DNA of 64,000 nucleotides from an uncultured Saprospiraceae bacterium (GCA_937872385.1 CALMSO010000047.1:1-64000), one strand, 5' to 3'. Shown: positions 52,949-61,960, counted from the stretch's first letter. Translations and numbers: made by a program. Notes: generated by a model not told the origin, from the letters alone.

Positions 52949-53782
52949 ATGAAAAGAAGCGTACTTCCCACCATCAAAAGTCCTTTGCGCTATCCGGGTG
53001 GAAAAAGTAGGGCTTTACAGCAAATCCTCCCTTTAATTCCTGATTTTCAAGAATTTAGAGAACCGTTTGTAGGTGGCGGCTCAGTCTTTTTGGCGGTAAA
53101 ACAAGGCTATCCGGAGTGCCGATTCTGGATTAATGATCTGTACTTCGATTTGTACACATTCTGGCAAATGACGCAAACCAACCTCGATGCCGTCGTGGCG
53201 CAAGTCATCGTTTGGAAAAATACCTACCCCGACGGCAGGGTGCTGCATCGTTTTTTGATAGAAAATATGCCGCAATTCGATGACGTGGCCAGAGCCAGCG
53301 CTTTTTTTGTATTCAATCGGATTACGTTTTCGGGCACCACGCAGGCGGGCGGCTTTTCGCAACAAGCCTTTCAGAAACGGTTCACCAACACCAGCATCGA
53401 GCGGCTGCAACAATTGCAAGAGGTCATGCAAGATGTGCAAATTACCAATTTCGACTATCAACAAGTAGTGGAGCAACCGGGCGAAGACGTGTTTATTTTT
53501 CTCGATCCGCCTTATTTTTCAGCCACTCCGTCGGCCCTTTACGGCAAAAGTGGGCAATTGCACAAGGTGTTCGATCATCAAAGGTTCGCCGAAGTGATGC
53601 AGCATTGCCCGCATAAATGGCTGATTACCTATGATAATGATGATTACATCCGAGATTTGTTCTCGTTTGCACATATTAAAGAATGGAACCTGATGTATGG
53701 CATGAGAAATCAGACCAAAAACTCCAACCAGTTGGGTAAAGAATTGTTTATTGCCAATTATCCAATGGTTATTGCAGGTTGA
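52949..53782 (+). CDS. D12-class DNA adenine N6-methyltransferase (orphan)
   Basis: A 277-residue Dam-like methylase. N-terminal SPLRYPGGKSRA (11-22), SAM motif EPFVGGGSVFLA (38-49), catalytic DPPYF (about 181-185) and a Dam-like FNRITFSGTTQAGGFS segment are all present. No restriction endonuclease gene is nearby, so it is either a solitary regulatory methylase or acquired from phage or an RM system. The recognition sequence cannot be read; GATC is possible but many D12 enzymes differ. It directly follows smc, but that may be coincidence. Confidence 0.9.
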   Translation: MKRSVLPTIKSPLRYPGGKSRALQQILPLIPDFQEFREPFVGGGSVFLAVKQGYPECRFWINDLYFDLYTFWQMTQTNLDAVVAQVIVWKNTYPDGRVLHRFLIENMPQFDDVARASAFFVFNRITFSGTTQAGGFSQQAFQKRFTNTSIERLQQLQEVMQDVQITNFDYQQVVEQPGEDVFIFLDPPYFSATPSALYGKSGQLHKVFDHQRFAEVMQHCPHKWLITYDNDDYIRDLFSFAHIKEWNLMYGMRNQTKNSNQLGKELFIANYPMVIAG

Positions 53783-53845
53783 AAATGTATAAAAACCTTG
53801 CAAGCACCGCAGAAAAATCGTTTTTTGCAATATAAAAAACTACTT

Positions 53846-55510
53846 ATGCAAATGCTGTCTGCCAACCGTCTTGCCGCCGTCATAGTGGTAATCGTCATTT
53901 TTGTAGCCGGAGCCTTCACGGGTCGCTACTGGCAAAACCAACAACTGACCGACGCCGACGTGCGCAGCGCCGCCAAAATAGCCGCCCTCGACCTCACGCA
54001 AGCCGAAATTGATTCGCTGCTGCCAGGGCTGGAAGACTTTCGTCGGAGCTACATAGCTAATCGCAACCATCTGATAACCAATGACCTTGCACCCGCGCTG
54101 ATGTTTCATCCGCTACCGCCGGGCTTTCAAATGCCACTGCCTGCGCCCGACCAATTGCGTTTCAGCCAGCCCGGCAAGGTGACGCTGCCCGAAAATCGGG
54201 ATGAATTGGCATTCTATACGGTACGTCAATTAGCAGAACTCATTCGCAACCAACAGATTAGCTCATTAGAATTGACGCGTTTCTTTATAGAGCGATTGAA
54301 AAAATATGACCCACAGCTCCACTGCGTCATCACCCTCACCGAAGACCTCGCGCTGGCTCAGGCCCGCCGCGCCGATGCGGAAATCAAACAGGGTATTTAT
54401 CGGGGTTTGTTGCATGGCATTCCTTACGGTGCCAAGGATTTGCTCACCAAACAAAACTACCCAACCACCTGGGGCGCCACGCCCTACCGCGACCAATCAT
54501 TCGATTATGACGCTACGGTGATTCAAAAATTAGAAGCCGCCGGGGCGGTGTTGGTAGCCAAGCTCACACTCGGCGCATTGGCTTGGGGTGATGTATGGTT
54601 TGGGGGCATGACACGCAACCCCTGGGATGTGAAGACCGGATCCAGTGGTTCATCGGCTGGCTCGGCCTCGGCGGTAGCGGCTGGTTTAGTACCTTTTGCC
54701 ATTGGCACGGAAACGCTTGGCTCCATTGTTTCGCCCTCTACGGTGTGCGGCACCACGGGGCTGCGGCCGACCTTCGGGCGGGTGAGTAAGTACGGCGCTA
54801 TGGCCTTGAGTTGGAGTATGGACAAAATTGGTCCCATTGCCCGCAGCGTGGAAGACTGCGCCATTGTATTCGCTGCCATACACGGCCCGGATGGCAAGGA
54901 TTTATCGGTGATTCCGGCGCCTTTTCATTATAATGCCGATCTCGATACCAAAAAACTGCGCATTGGCTATGTTAAAACAGATTTTGAACGCCCCTACCCT
55001 TTCAGGAGCCAAGATAGCATAGCATTAGCCACTATGCGCCGCCTCGGCTACGAACTCATTCCGGTAGAATTGCCTGCGCTGCCGTCCATTCGCTTCATTC
55101 TCGATGCGGAGGCTGCCGCCGCATTTGATGATTTGACCCTGAGCAATCAAGACGATTTATTGGTGCGGCAAATTCGCAATGCTTGGCCCAACGTCTTCCG
55201 GCAAGCTCGTTTCATACCGGCAGTAGAATACATCAAAGCCAATCGGCTGCGTACGCAACTGATGCTGCAAATGCAGGAGCTGTTCAACGAAGTGGACGTG
55301 TATCTGCATCCGTCGTGGGGCAGTAGCAGCTTGACTATTACCAACCTGACCGGCCACCCTTGCGTAGTAATGCCAAACGGTTTTCAACCCAATGGCCGCC
55401 CTACCAGTATTACTTTCACTGGTAAGCTCTTTGGTGAAGGAGAGCTACTCGCGTTGGCGAAAGCCTGGCAAGAAGCAACCGATTTTCATCGAAAGCATCC
55501 GAAACTATAA
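53846..55510 (+). CDS. Membrane-anchored amidase-signature hydrolase
   Basis: A 554-residue amidase-signature enzyme. An N-terminal helix (about 8-26, AAVIVVIVIFVAGAF) acts as signal anchor. The Ser-cisSer-Lys triad is present: Lys197 (PYGAKDLL), the cis-Ser in the TGSSGSSAGSASAVAAG block, and nucleophile Ser293 (GTETLGSIVSPS). It could be related to GatA-like or aryl-acylamidase-type exported enzymes; the substrate is unknown. ATG 53846 is preferred over the TTG at 53798. Confidence 0.88.
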   Translation: MQMLSANRLAAVIVVIVIFVAGAFTGRYWQNQQLTDADVRSAAKIAALDLTQAEIDSLLPGLEDFRRSYIANRNHLITNDLAPALMFHPLPPGFQMPLPAPDQLRFSQPGKVTLPENRDELAFYTVRQLAELIRNQQISSLELTRFFIERLKKYDPQLHCVITLTEDLALAQARRADAEIKQGIYRGLLHGIPYGAKDLLTKQNYPTTWGATPYRDQSFDYDATVIQKLEAAGAVLVAKLTLGALAWGDVWFGGMTRNPWDVKTGSSGSSAGSASAVAAGLVPFAIGTETLGSIVSPSTVCGTTGLRPTFGRVSKYGAMALSWSMDKIGPIARSVEDCAIVFAAIHGPDGKDLSVIPAPFHYNADLDTKKLRIGYVKTDFERPYPFRSQDSIALATMRRLGYELIPVELPALPSIRFILDAEAAAAFDDLTLSNQDDLLVRQIRNAWPNVFRQARFIPAVEYIKANRLRTQLMLQMQELFNEVDVYLHPSWGSSSLTITNLTGHPCVVMPNGFQPNGRPTSITFTGKLFGEGELLALAKAWQEATDFHRKHPKL

Positions 55511-55538
55511 TACGATTTACGAAGTACGATCTATGATT
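55511..55538 (+). repeat. Heptamer run of TACGANN type
   Basis: TACGATT, TACGAAG, TACGATC and TATGATT follow each other immediately after the amidase stop. GCTCACCA-type units recur at 55615-55647 in the same gap. Confidence 0.55.
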
Positions 55539-55675
55539 TTTTAAAACGCCGAAAAACAAGCTTTTGAGCATAAAAATGTATTCATTTTCATACAATAAAC
55601 GGATTGTCATTGCCGCTCACCAGTTCACCAGCTTACTGCTCACCAGATTACTTTTAAAATAGTAGAATAGCTGCG

Positions 55676-56266
55676 CTAAGGGCGTAAGGCATTGACTACC
55701 CGCTCGTCCAATGGGGAAACGGCTGTACCGAAAAAATGGGTCAGCACTCCTTGCTCGTTGATGAGGTATTTGCCAAAATTCCAGTCGGGGGCGCGTTGGT
55801 TCCAGCCATTGTGCGCCGGATTGGTAAGCCATTGAAATACAACATTTTGTGCTGTGCCTTTCACCACGCTACTCTTGCGTGCCAACGGAAACGTGACGCC
55901 ATAATTCAACTGGCAAAACTCGGCAATGGCCGCATCACTGCCAGGCTCTTGCCCGTGAAAGTCATTAGCCGGAAAACCTACAATTATCAATTGGTCGCGG
56001 TACTGTTCGTACAATTGTTGCAATTCTTCCAACTGGCGCGTGTAGCCGCAGTCCGATGCCGTGTTGACAATCAGCATTTTTCTGCCCACCCAATCTGCAA
56101 AGTGAAGCGTGCTGCCGTCATTGGCTATAGCCTCCAACTCGTGGAAAGGCGTCGGTGGGGGTTGCATCCGCTCATTTTGCAGCACAATCCCCTTTCGGCG
56201 ATTATTGCCATTCAAGCGCATCAGTACAGGGTATATCCATCGCATGAAAACTTGTCTGCCGGTCAT
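55676..56266 (-). CDS. Glutathione peroxidase family (thiol peroxidase)
   Basis: About 196 residues of a GPx fold protein. The catalytic Cys lies in VNTASDCGYTRQLEELQ; the tetrad Gln in FHGQEPG and Trp in PDWNFGKYL are present, as is the FPLARKSSVVKG block. It is a Cys (not Sec) enzyme and likely thioredoxin-dependent, detoxifying peroxides. The N-terminus is uncertain: ATG 56266, ATG 56245 or GTG 56311; a hydrophobic or basic start may indicate membrane association. Confidence 0.85.
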   Translation of the reverse strand: MTGRQVFMRWIYPVLMRLNGNNRRKGIVLQNERMQPPPTPFHELEAIANDGSTLHFADWVGRKMLIVNTASDCGYTRQLEELQQLYEQYRDQLIIVGFPANDFHGQEPGSDAAIAEFCQLNYGVTFPLARKSSVVKGTAQNVVFQWLTNPAHNGWNQRAPDWNFGKYLINEQGVLTHFFGTAVSPLDERVVNALRP

Positions 56267-56397
56267 AAAAGACAATAATTTGACTACAAAATGAGTATCG
56301 CAATGCTGCACAAAACGTTAAGCAACATCTGTTAGAATATAATTTCGCCCATTTTGTTTGCGCGGAAACGCAAAAACTGCACTTTTTAGTACCAGAA

Positions 56398-57018
56398 TCA
56401 GCTTCCGGATTGCACCATCACGCCATTGACCTGCTTTTGATATCGAAGCGCATACACCGAGCGATAGAGCGCTGGGTCGTTGAAGTAAGCCTCCAAAGCC
56501 TGCAAGGTCAACTCATCCACAAAAGGAAGTAGCGGCTGCGGCACCTGCCGAAAATGCGCGAGTGCAGCTTTCAGCTTTTCGTCCCAAATCGGAAAATAGT
56601 GGTCAAAATCTTCGGGTTGCAAGACTTGACGACAGGCGCCCCGATTGCAAGAGAGCAGCATGGGTTCAGTCAGATTGAAAATGCCGTATTCATCGGTGAT
56701 CTCCTCACCGGGGTAAATGTCGCGGATAGCAATTTCAAAGCCGTATCCCGTGCTCATACTGTTACAATTGCAACAATGATTGATGTATTTGGCGAAATCC
56801 CAACTGATAATGCGATAGCCGCGCTCGTCTATGTACGAATATTTTTCAATCACGGCCTGCATAGCGGGCGGATGCGTTTGATAAGCCTCGGGCGACACCT
56901 CCACCTCAAGGCTATCTTTTACGTAAGTAATAGAGCCGGCGGGTATCAAGCTCGTGGCGAATACGCCATAGCCCACAAGCGGGTTAATAAACCTCAGTTC
57001 AGTAGCTGGATGTATCAT
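56398..57018 (-). CDS. SET domain-containing protein
   Basis: A 206-residue SET-domain protein, the fold of protein lysine methyltransferases. GYGVFATSLIPAGSITYVKD (17-36), the SAM-site-like YINHCCNCNS (78-87), and GEEITDEYGIFN (105-116) followed by Cys of a post-SET-like CNRGAC are recognisable. Bacterial SET proteins are uncommon and often have unknown targets; a protein-methylating role is inferred. Confidence 0.85.
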   Translation of the reverse strand: MIHPATELRFINPLVGYGVFATSLIPAGSITYVKDSLEVEVSPEAYQTHPPAMQAVIEKYSYIDERGYRIISWDFAKYINHCCNCNSMSTGYGFEIAIRDIYPGEEITDEYGIFNLTEPMLLSCNRGACRQVLQPEDFDHYFPIWDEKLKAALAHFRQVPQPLLPFVDELTLQALEAYFNDPALYRSVYALRYQKQVNGVMVQSGS

Positions 57019-57191
57019 AATGATACGTTTGTTTTTTCAAGGTTGTAAAATGATTTGCGAACACCGAATGCCGTAAAAGTAATCGAATAGATTGCTAAAG
57101 CGCAGGGGAAGCAGGGCCGGCAGTGCGCTTCGCAATCGGGTCAGAGGATATTTACTTTGTTTTTAGCCATATTATATCAATTTAAGTAATG
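57019..57191. other. Gene-free interval next to copy D
   Basis: No ORF, hairpin or promoter of note was recognised here beyond the start of repeat copy D. Confidence 0.35.
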
Positions 57192-57345
57192 GGACATTGT
57201 TAATTGGGACAGCGTTTAAAAAAGGTTGAATAGGGTGAATAGGGTGATGAGTGATGGGTCTAAAATCTAACATCTATCGTCTATTATCTAAATCCTACCT
57301 ATTGATAATCAGTTATTTGCAACTTTTTATTAAATAATTATGTCT
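57192..57345 (+). repeat. Mosaic heptamer repeat element, copy D
   Basis: GGGACA and GTTTAAAAAAGGTTGA (57205-57230) match the start of copy A; then GAATAGGGT units (57229-57245), CTAAAAT, CTAACAT, CTATCGT and CTATTAT heptamers (57260-57290), and the palindromic end module (57296-57345). The GCRAAYA units and the unique core are missing. Confidence 0.72.
57296..57345 (+). promoter_or_regulatory. Conserved TGATAAYCA/ATTATGTC module, copy 2
   Basis: TACCTATTGATAATCAGTTA (57296-57315), TTTG at 57316-57319, and TAAATAATTATGTCT at 57331-57345. It reads toward MlaD but lies 427 bp from its start. Confidence 0.5.
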
Positions 57346-57772
57346 ATGCACTTAAAACCACATTTTTTATTAAAATAGTAATTATATCATTTACAACCAA
57401 TACGAAAGCATTTGATTATTTATTGGAAATATAAATCAATATTACCCAATATTCAGGAAAATTGAAAGTGGTTTCGTCGAAAAAACAAGCAATTTTTTAA
57501 ACAAAATTCAAAATCTAAATACTTAAAAATCAACACTTTAAATTAATTCAGCAATACAAAATTTCAAATTAACAGCCGTAGCAAATTATAGCATTCAAAA
57601 ATGTGGACTCGCGGGGGCACGCCCATATAAAATTTTTCGTTTTTCTCACTGCCCGCAGGTCTGTGCCCAAGTGCGCGCAAAAACTGTTTGCGACTGCAAA
57701 GTGTTGCCGGAAATGTTTCCCGTTCAGAAGTATTCGCATTACCTTTACCTTTCTAAAAAACAACCGAACTGT
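57346..57772. other. AT-rich gene-free interval upstream of MlaD
   Basis: 427 bp, strongly AT-rich to 57600, then GC-richer. No ORF is accepted; an upstream in-frame extension of MlaD from 57671 gives a Cys-rich leader with no family similarity. No convincing promoter was found. Confidence 0.4.
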
Positions 57773-58810
57773 ATGTCGAATGAAGTAAAAATAGGTCTGC
57801 TGGCCATTACTGCGCTGGGTTTGTCGCTTTGGGGCTACAATTTCATCATGGGCAAAAATGCGCTGACCGCCTCCAATATTTTCTACGTAGAATACGAAAC
57901 CGTGGAAGGGCTGCAGAAAGGTACGCCGGTGCGTATCAGTGGCTTAGATGTAGGCGTAGTGGCCGATATTTATCTGAAGCCCGGCGATCCTGAGCGCAAG
58001 GTGGTAGTGACATTAGATTTGAAAAAAAATACCGACGTGCCCAAAAATACCATGGCTACGATTATTGCTACTGGCTTCATGGGGGGCAAGGCCATTGTAC
58101 TTGAGTATGACCGCCCCTGCTCCGGTGATGAATGTGCGAAAAGCGGTGACTATCTGCGCGGCCGCACCAAGGGTTTGTTGGCTTCCATGATGGGTCCTGA
58201 CGCAGCCCGCGAATACGTGGATATTTTGAAAGTCGGCTTACAGGATGTACTGGATTCACTCAACAACGCCCTCTTAGACGAAAGCAGCGATTCGCCCATT
58301 TCCAAAACCATGAAAGACCTGCGGCTGACTATGGGCAACCTCCAGTCAAGCACTGCACAACTCGACGGACTGATGCGCCGGTCTTCGGGTAATATCGAAG
58401 GGACGCTGCGCAACCTCGATGCCGTGACCGGTACCTTGCGCGCCAATAACGACAAGATCAAAAACATCTTGGCTAACGCCGATAACATCTCCGCCGACCT
58501 GGCGCAGGCCGATCTGCAACAAACCTTAGCAGAAGTAAAAACCGCTATTAACAGCCTCAGCCATACCCTAACCTCCGCCGACGCCGCAATCGGCAGCGTG
58601 AACACGACCCTCGGCAAAATCAATGAAGGCGAAGGCACACTCGGTTTGCTGATGCAAGACGAAGGGCTGTATTATGAATTGAAAAGTATGAGCACCAATA
58701 TTGATTCCTTGGTCAACGATATACAAGGTCGCCCCTATCGCTACATGCCCCTGAAAAGCCGCCGCAAGGTGCAAAAATACGACCGCCAGGACGCACAAGA
58801 CGGGAATTAG
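57773..58810 (+). CDS. MlaD/MCE domain lipid-transport protein
   Basis: A 345-residue protein. Start at ATG 57773 (MSNEVKIGLLAITALGLSLWGYNFIMG) gives an N-terminal signal anchor directly. An MCE domain lies at about 35-115 (FYVEYETVEGLQKGTPVRISGLDVGVVADIYL), as in MlaD, and the rest is a long helical tail rich in Asn/Asp (about 150-330), typical of single-MCE proteins. It should take part in phospholipid transport between inner and outer membranes; no MlaE or MlaF genes are in the window. Confidence 0.88.
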   Translation: MSNEVKIGLLAITALGLSLWGYNFIMGKNALTASNIFYVEYETVEGLQKGTPVRISGLDVGVVADIYLKPGDPERKVVVTLDLKKNTDVPKNTMATIIATGFMGGKAIVLEYDRPCSGDECAKSGDYLRGRTKGLLASMMGPDAAREYVDILKVGLQDVLDSLNNALLDESSDSPISKTMKDLRLTMGNLQSSTAQLDGLMRRSSGNIEGTLRNLDAVTGTLRANNDKIKNILANADNISADLAQADLQQTLAEVKTAINSLSHTLTSADAAIGSVNTTLGKINEGEGTLGLLMQDEGLYYELKSMSTNIDSLVNDIQGRPYRYMPLKSRRKVQKYDRQDAQDGN

Positions 58811-58821
58811 TGGGGTAGTGA

Positions 58822-59051
58822 TTGGCAATTAATTGCAGATGGGACAGGGTTGAAAGGGTTAGAAGGTTGAGAAGGTTGAGAGATTGAAGGGTTGAGGATA
58901 TAACGCTTACTGACCGTGCGGCGAATAGCAAACAGCAAACAGCGTCCCGCCCTAAAGTCTGGCATCTGGCATCTGGCATCTATTGTCTATTGTCTAAAAT
59001 ATACCTACTGATAATCAGTGGTTTGTGTTTTTTCTGAAAATAATTATGTCC
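58822..59051 (+). repeat. Mosaic heptamer repeat element, copy E (most complete)
   Basis: Order: GGGACAGGG block, GGTTGAGAA/GGTTAGAAG nonamers (58856-58889), core GGATATAACGCTTACTGACC (58896-58915), GCGAATA-GCAAACA-GCAAACA (58921-58941), GCGTCCCGCCC, three CTGGCAT, two CTATTGT and one CTAAAAT heptamer (58959-59000), then the palindromic module (59002-59051). It is the best reference copy for the family. Confidence 0.82.
59002..59051 (+). promoter_or_regulatory. Conserved TGATAAYCA/ATTATGTC module, copy 3
   Basis: TACCTACTGATAATCAGTGG (59002-59021), TTTG at 59022-59025, and TAATTATGTCC at 59041-59051. The palindrome ACTGATAATCAGT is perfect. It reads toward the Fe-S protein gene, 54 bp before its ATG. 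Confidence 0.6.
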
Positions 59052-59105
59052 AGATACTTGTTTCAAAACCAAAATAAAGGTGGGTAAAAACCGCCGATAT
59101 GATTT

Positions 59106-59891
59106 ATGGCTGATTTTCCAATAAAAACCATGGCAGACTACGCCGCCGCTGGCGAGGAGCCGGAAATCCTCTTCTGGGTGGGCTGCGCAGGCAGCTACGA
59201 TAGCCGTGCGCAAAAGGTGACCTTAGCTTTCGCTAAAATCTTGCACACCGTGGGCATTCAATTTGCCATTCTGGGCAATGAGGAAAGTTGCACCGGCGAC
59301 CCGGCACGACGCGCTGGTAATGAATTTCTGTTTCAAATGACGGCATTGCAAAACATCGAAACGCTCAAGATGTACAACGTGCAAAAAATCGTCACGGCTT
59401 GCCCGCATTGTTTCAATACGCTCAAAAACGAGTACCCTGCCTTAGGCGGCACGTACGAAGTGATTCATCATACGCAATTGCTCCAACAACTCATCAACGA
59501 GGGGCGTATTAAAATGAACGAGGGCGGCACTTTCAAAGGCAAACGCATCACTTATCACGATTCTTGCTATCTCGGTCGCGTCAACGGGGTATATGAAGCC
59601 CCACGAGCGGTACTGACCGCACTCGACAATGATCTCGTGGAGATGAAACGCTCGCGCACCAATGGCCTCTGCTGCGGCGCAGGCGGCTCGCAAATGTGGA
59701 AAGAAGATGAACCCGGCGACAAACGCATCAACATCGAACGGGCGGAGGAAGCCCTCGGCACCGGCGCCGATATTATCGCGGTTAATTGTCCTTTCTGCCT
59801 CACCATGATGAGCGACGGCGTGAAAGCCAAAGACAAACAGGAGGAGGTAATGGTGTATGACTTGTCGGAGTTAATTGTGAAAAATTTGTGA
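59106..59891 (+). CDS. CCG-domain (Fe-S)-binding oxidoreductase subunit
   Basis: A 261-residue protein with two cysteine-rich CCG domains as in HdrB, GlcF and LutA. The Cys motifs are WVGCAGSYD, ESCTGDPARRAGNEFLFQ, ACPHCFNTLKNEY in the first, and HDSCYLGR, LCCGAGGSQMW, NCPFCLTMM in the second. It is short and lacks the N-terminal 4Fe-4S ferredoxin part, so it should work with a partner subunit encoded elsewhere. Likely substrates are lactate, glycolate or a quinone-linked donor; not determined. Its TGA overlaps the GTG of the alternative MFS start. Confidence 0.88.
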   Translation: MADFPIKTMADYAAAGEEPEILFWVGCAGSYDSRAQKVTLAFAKILHTVGIQFAILGNEESCTGDPARRAGNEFLFQMTALQNIETLKMYNVQKIVTACPHCFNTLKNEYPALGGTYEVIHHTQLLQQLINEGRIKMNEGGTFKGKRITYHDSCYLGRVNGVYEAPRAVLTALDNDLVEMKRSRTNGLCCGAGGSQMWKEDEPGDKRINIERAEEALGTGADIIAVNCPFCLTMMSDGVKAKDKQEEVMVYDLSELIVKNL

Positions 59892-59905
59892 GGAAACCAC
59901 CGCCC

Positions 59906-61165
59906 ATGTCCGAGGCAACGCGCAAGCCGGCATCACCGCTGGGGACTATTTTTCTGACCGTTTTTATTGACCTGTTGGGAATTGGCGTAATCATTCCTGT
60001 CATTCCGGCACTTTTTTTTGAAGAAAGCGCAAGTTTTTTTCCACCAGAAGTCAGCACGGATACGCGTTCCTTGCTTTACGGCTTGCTCATCGCCATGTAC
60101 CCAATGCTACAATTTTTCGGCGCGCCTATGCTCGGCGCATTGTCCGACCGCTACGGCCGCCGCCCGATTTTGTCTATTTCTTTGGTCGGTACGCTCATTG
60201 GGTATTTGCTGTTTGCTTGGGCTATTCTCAACAACAACCTCTGGCTACTCTTTGTCAGTCGGGCTTTACCGGGCTTCACCGGCGGCAATATTTCTATCAT
60301 TCTATCTTCTATCGCGGATGTGAGCGACGCCCAATCGCGCGCCAAAAACTTCGGTTTAGTGGGGGTTTCCTTTGGACTGGGCTTCATTCTGGGGCCTACC
60401 ATTGGTGGTATTTTAGCCGACAAATCGGTGGTGAGCTGGTTCAATGCAGCCACGCCTTTCTGGTTTACGTCCATACTTACCTTGCTCAATATTCTGTTGG
60501 TGCATTTCCGTTTTCGAGAAACCATACGCGAGCGGCGCAATTCAGCAATCAACCTACTAACCGGCTTTCGCAATATCGGCATAGCCTTTCGCCTGCCCAA
60601 TCTGCGCGCCATTTTCACCGTCATTCTGCTATTGTCGCTGGGTTTCACTTTTTTCACGCAATTTTTCTCGGTGCTGCTGATTCAAAAATTCAGTTTTACC
60701 GAAAAAAATATCGGTTTTATCTTCGGCTGGATTGGCATCTGGTTGGTCATTACCCAAGGTATCATTGTGCGGCAGCTTAGCAAAAAATTCGCACCAGCTA
60801 CCTTGCTTACCTATTCCGTTTTTGCCTTATCCATTGCACTTGCCCTACTTTTATTGCCCGACCGCAGCGCCTGGTTTTATCTGCTCAATCCGCTCATTGC
60901 CATTGCCCAGGGCATCACTGCGCCCAATCTCACAGCCGTTGTTTCCGAACAAGCCACAGCCTCCCAACAAGGCGAAATACTCGGTATCAATCAGTCTATG
61001 CAATCGCTGGGGCAAGTAGTGCCACCGCTCATTGCGGGCTACCTGAATACCATTGACGGGCGTTTGCCCATTCTAACGGCGGCGGTACTGACGCTGGCCG
61101 GCTGGTTGGTGTATCTCTTCGTGTTCAGGGCGCAGGCGCGTCGGCAGGCGGATCCGGCAAGTTGA
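59906..61165 (+). CDS. MFS drug/metabolite transporter
   Basis: A 419-residue transporter with about 12 transmembrane helices. The motif A-like GALSDRYGRRPILSIS loop after TM2 and the conserved GALSDRYGRR pattern mark the drug:H+ antiporter DHA1/TetA-like group. ATG 59906 (MSEATRKPASPLG) is taken as start; GTG 59888 overlaps the previous stop and is an alternative. The substrate is unknown. It overlaps the convergent DUF502 gene by 41 bp. Confidence 0.87.
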   Translation: MSEATRKPASPLGTIFLTVFIDLLGIGVIIPVIPALFFEESASFFPPEVSTDTRSLLYGLLIAMYPMLQFFGAPMLGALSDRYGRRPILSISLVGTLIGYLLFAWAILNNNLWLLFVSRALPGFTGGNISIILSSIADVSDAQSRAKNFGLVGVSFGLGFILGPTIGGILADKSVVSWFNAATPFWFTSILTLLNILLVHFRFRETIRERRNSAINLLTGFRNIGIAFRLPNLRAIFTVILLLSLGFTFFTQFFSVLLIQKFSFTEKNIGFIFGWIGIWLVITQGIIVRQLSKKFAPATLLTYSVFALSIALALLLLPDRSAWFYLLNPLIAIAQGITAPNLTAVVSEQATASQQGEILGINQSMQSLGQVVPPLIAGYLNTIDGRLPILTAAVLTLAGWLVYLFVFRAQARRQADPAS

Positions 61166-61817
61166 CCAACTTGTCTTTTTCCTTCGCTGCAAACAATACT
61201 TTGGAGCCAATGCCCAGCCCAATAATAGCACTCATAGCATCTTCCGACTTGGCTTCTAAAAACTTGAGCTTCGATGCGTGGATGTGAAACACAAAACCGT
61301 TGGTCGGATTAGGTGAAGTAGGCACAAAGATGGTGTAATAATCATTCGGATGTTCGTCGGTGACAAAACCCGTCATCCAGATGCCATTGGCAAAAACATC
61401 CGCCAGCACGACTTGCGAAAAAGGCATTTTTTCGACACCGACTAACTGCCGCACCGTGTCTCGAATGACGCGATAAAAAGGCAATTGTATCAACCAGCGC
61501 TCTTCGAGGTTTTTGAAAAAATTCTCCCCCAAATTGGTGCGCACAAACAGCCCTACCAAGAAAAATACAACAATAATAATGATAAAGGATAAAAACGGCA
61601 CCAACCATTGAGCAGCATCGCCAATAAAATCAAACAATCCGCTGACGGGCGCGAGAATAGCCGTAATAACCTGCAATAACAAGCGAATGAGCAGGACAAA
61701 AATCGTGACCGGTAGTATCACAGCCAAGCCCCCAATGATAGTTGTCACAAAAAATCTCCGCATCTGCCACCAAACAATATTCTTACGATTTACTTTCTTC
61801 GTTTTGTTCATGTCCAT
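61125..61817 (-). CDS. DUF502 membrane protein
   Basis: About 230 residues. Two membrane segments (FFVTTIIGGLAVILPVTIFVLLIRLLL and WLVPFLSFIIIIVVFFLVGLFV) precede the family hallmark PFYRVIRDTVRQLVG and a soluble domain with MTGFVTDEHPNDYYTIFVPTSPNPTNGFV. This matches DUF502 (COG2928); no function is established. The start is ATG 61817 or ATG 61811. The stop is shared with the MFS gene end on the other strand. Confidence 0.88.
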   Translation of the reverse strand: MDMNKTKKVNRKNIVWWQMRRFFVTTIIGGLAVILPVTIFVLLIRLLLQVITAILAPVSGLFDFIGDAAQWLVPFLSFIIIIVVFFLVGLFVRTNLGENFFKNLEERWLIQLPFYRVIRDTVRQLVGVEKMPFSQVVLADVFANGIWMTGFVTDEHPNDYYTIFVPTSPNPTNGFVFHIHASKLKFLEAKSEDAMSAIIGLGIGSKVLFAAKEKDKLVNLPDPPADAPAP

Positions 61818-61960
61818 CAGTCTTTTTGGTTTGCTAACGAAATTCAACGCGAATTTATGTCAATTCTAACTTTCCTGCTGACAAAAATCATGGCTTGCCG
61901 GTGGCGAATGTCAGTCTTTTTTTCTTGTCAAATCATTACTTTTCGGTAAAAATAAAAGCC

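Noticed and set aside
57671..57772. In-frame N-terminal extension of MlaD giving a Cys-rich leader
   Set aside because: It puts 34 unrelated residues ahead of the signal anchor and has no family similarity; the ATG at 57773 fits the MlaD start.
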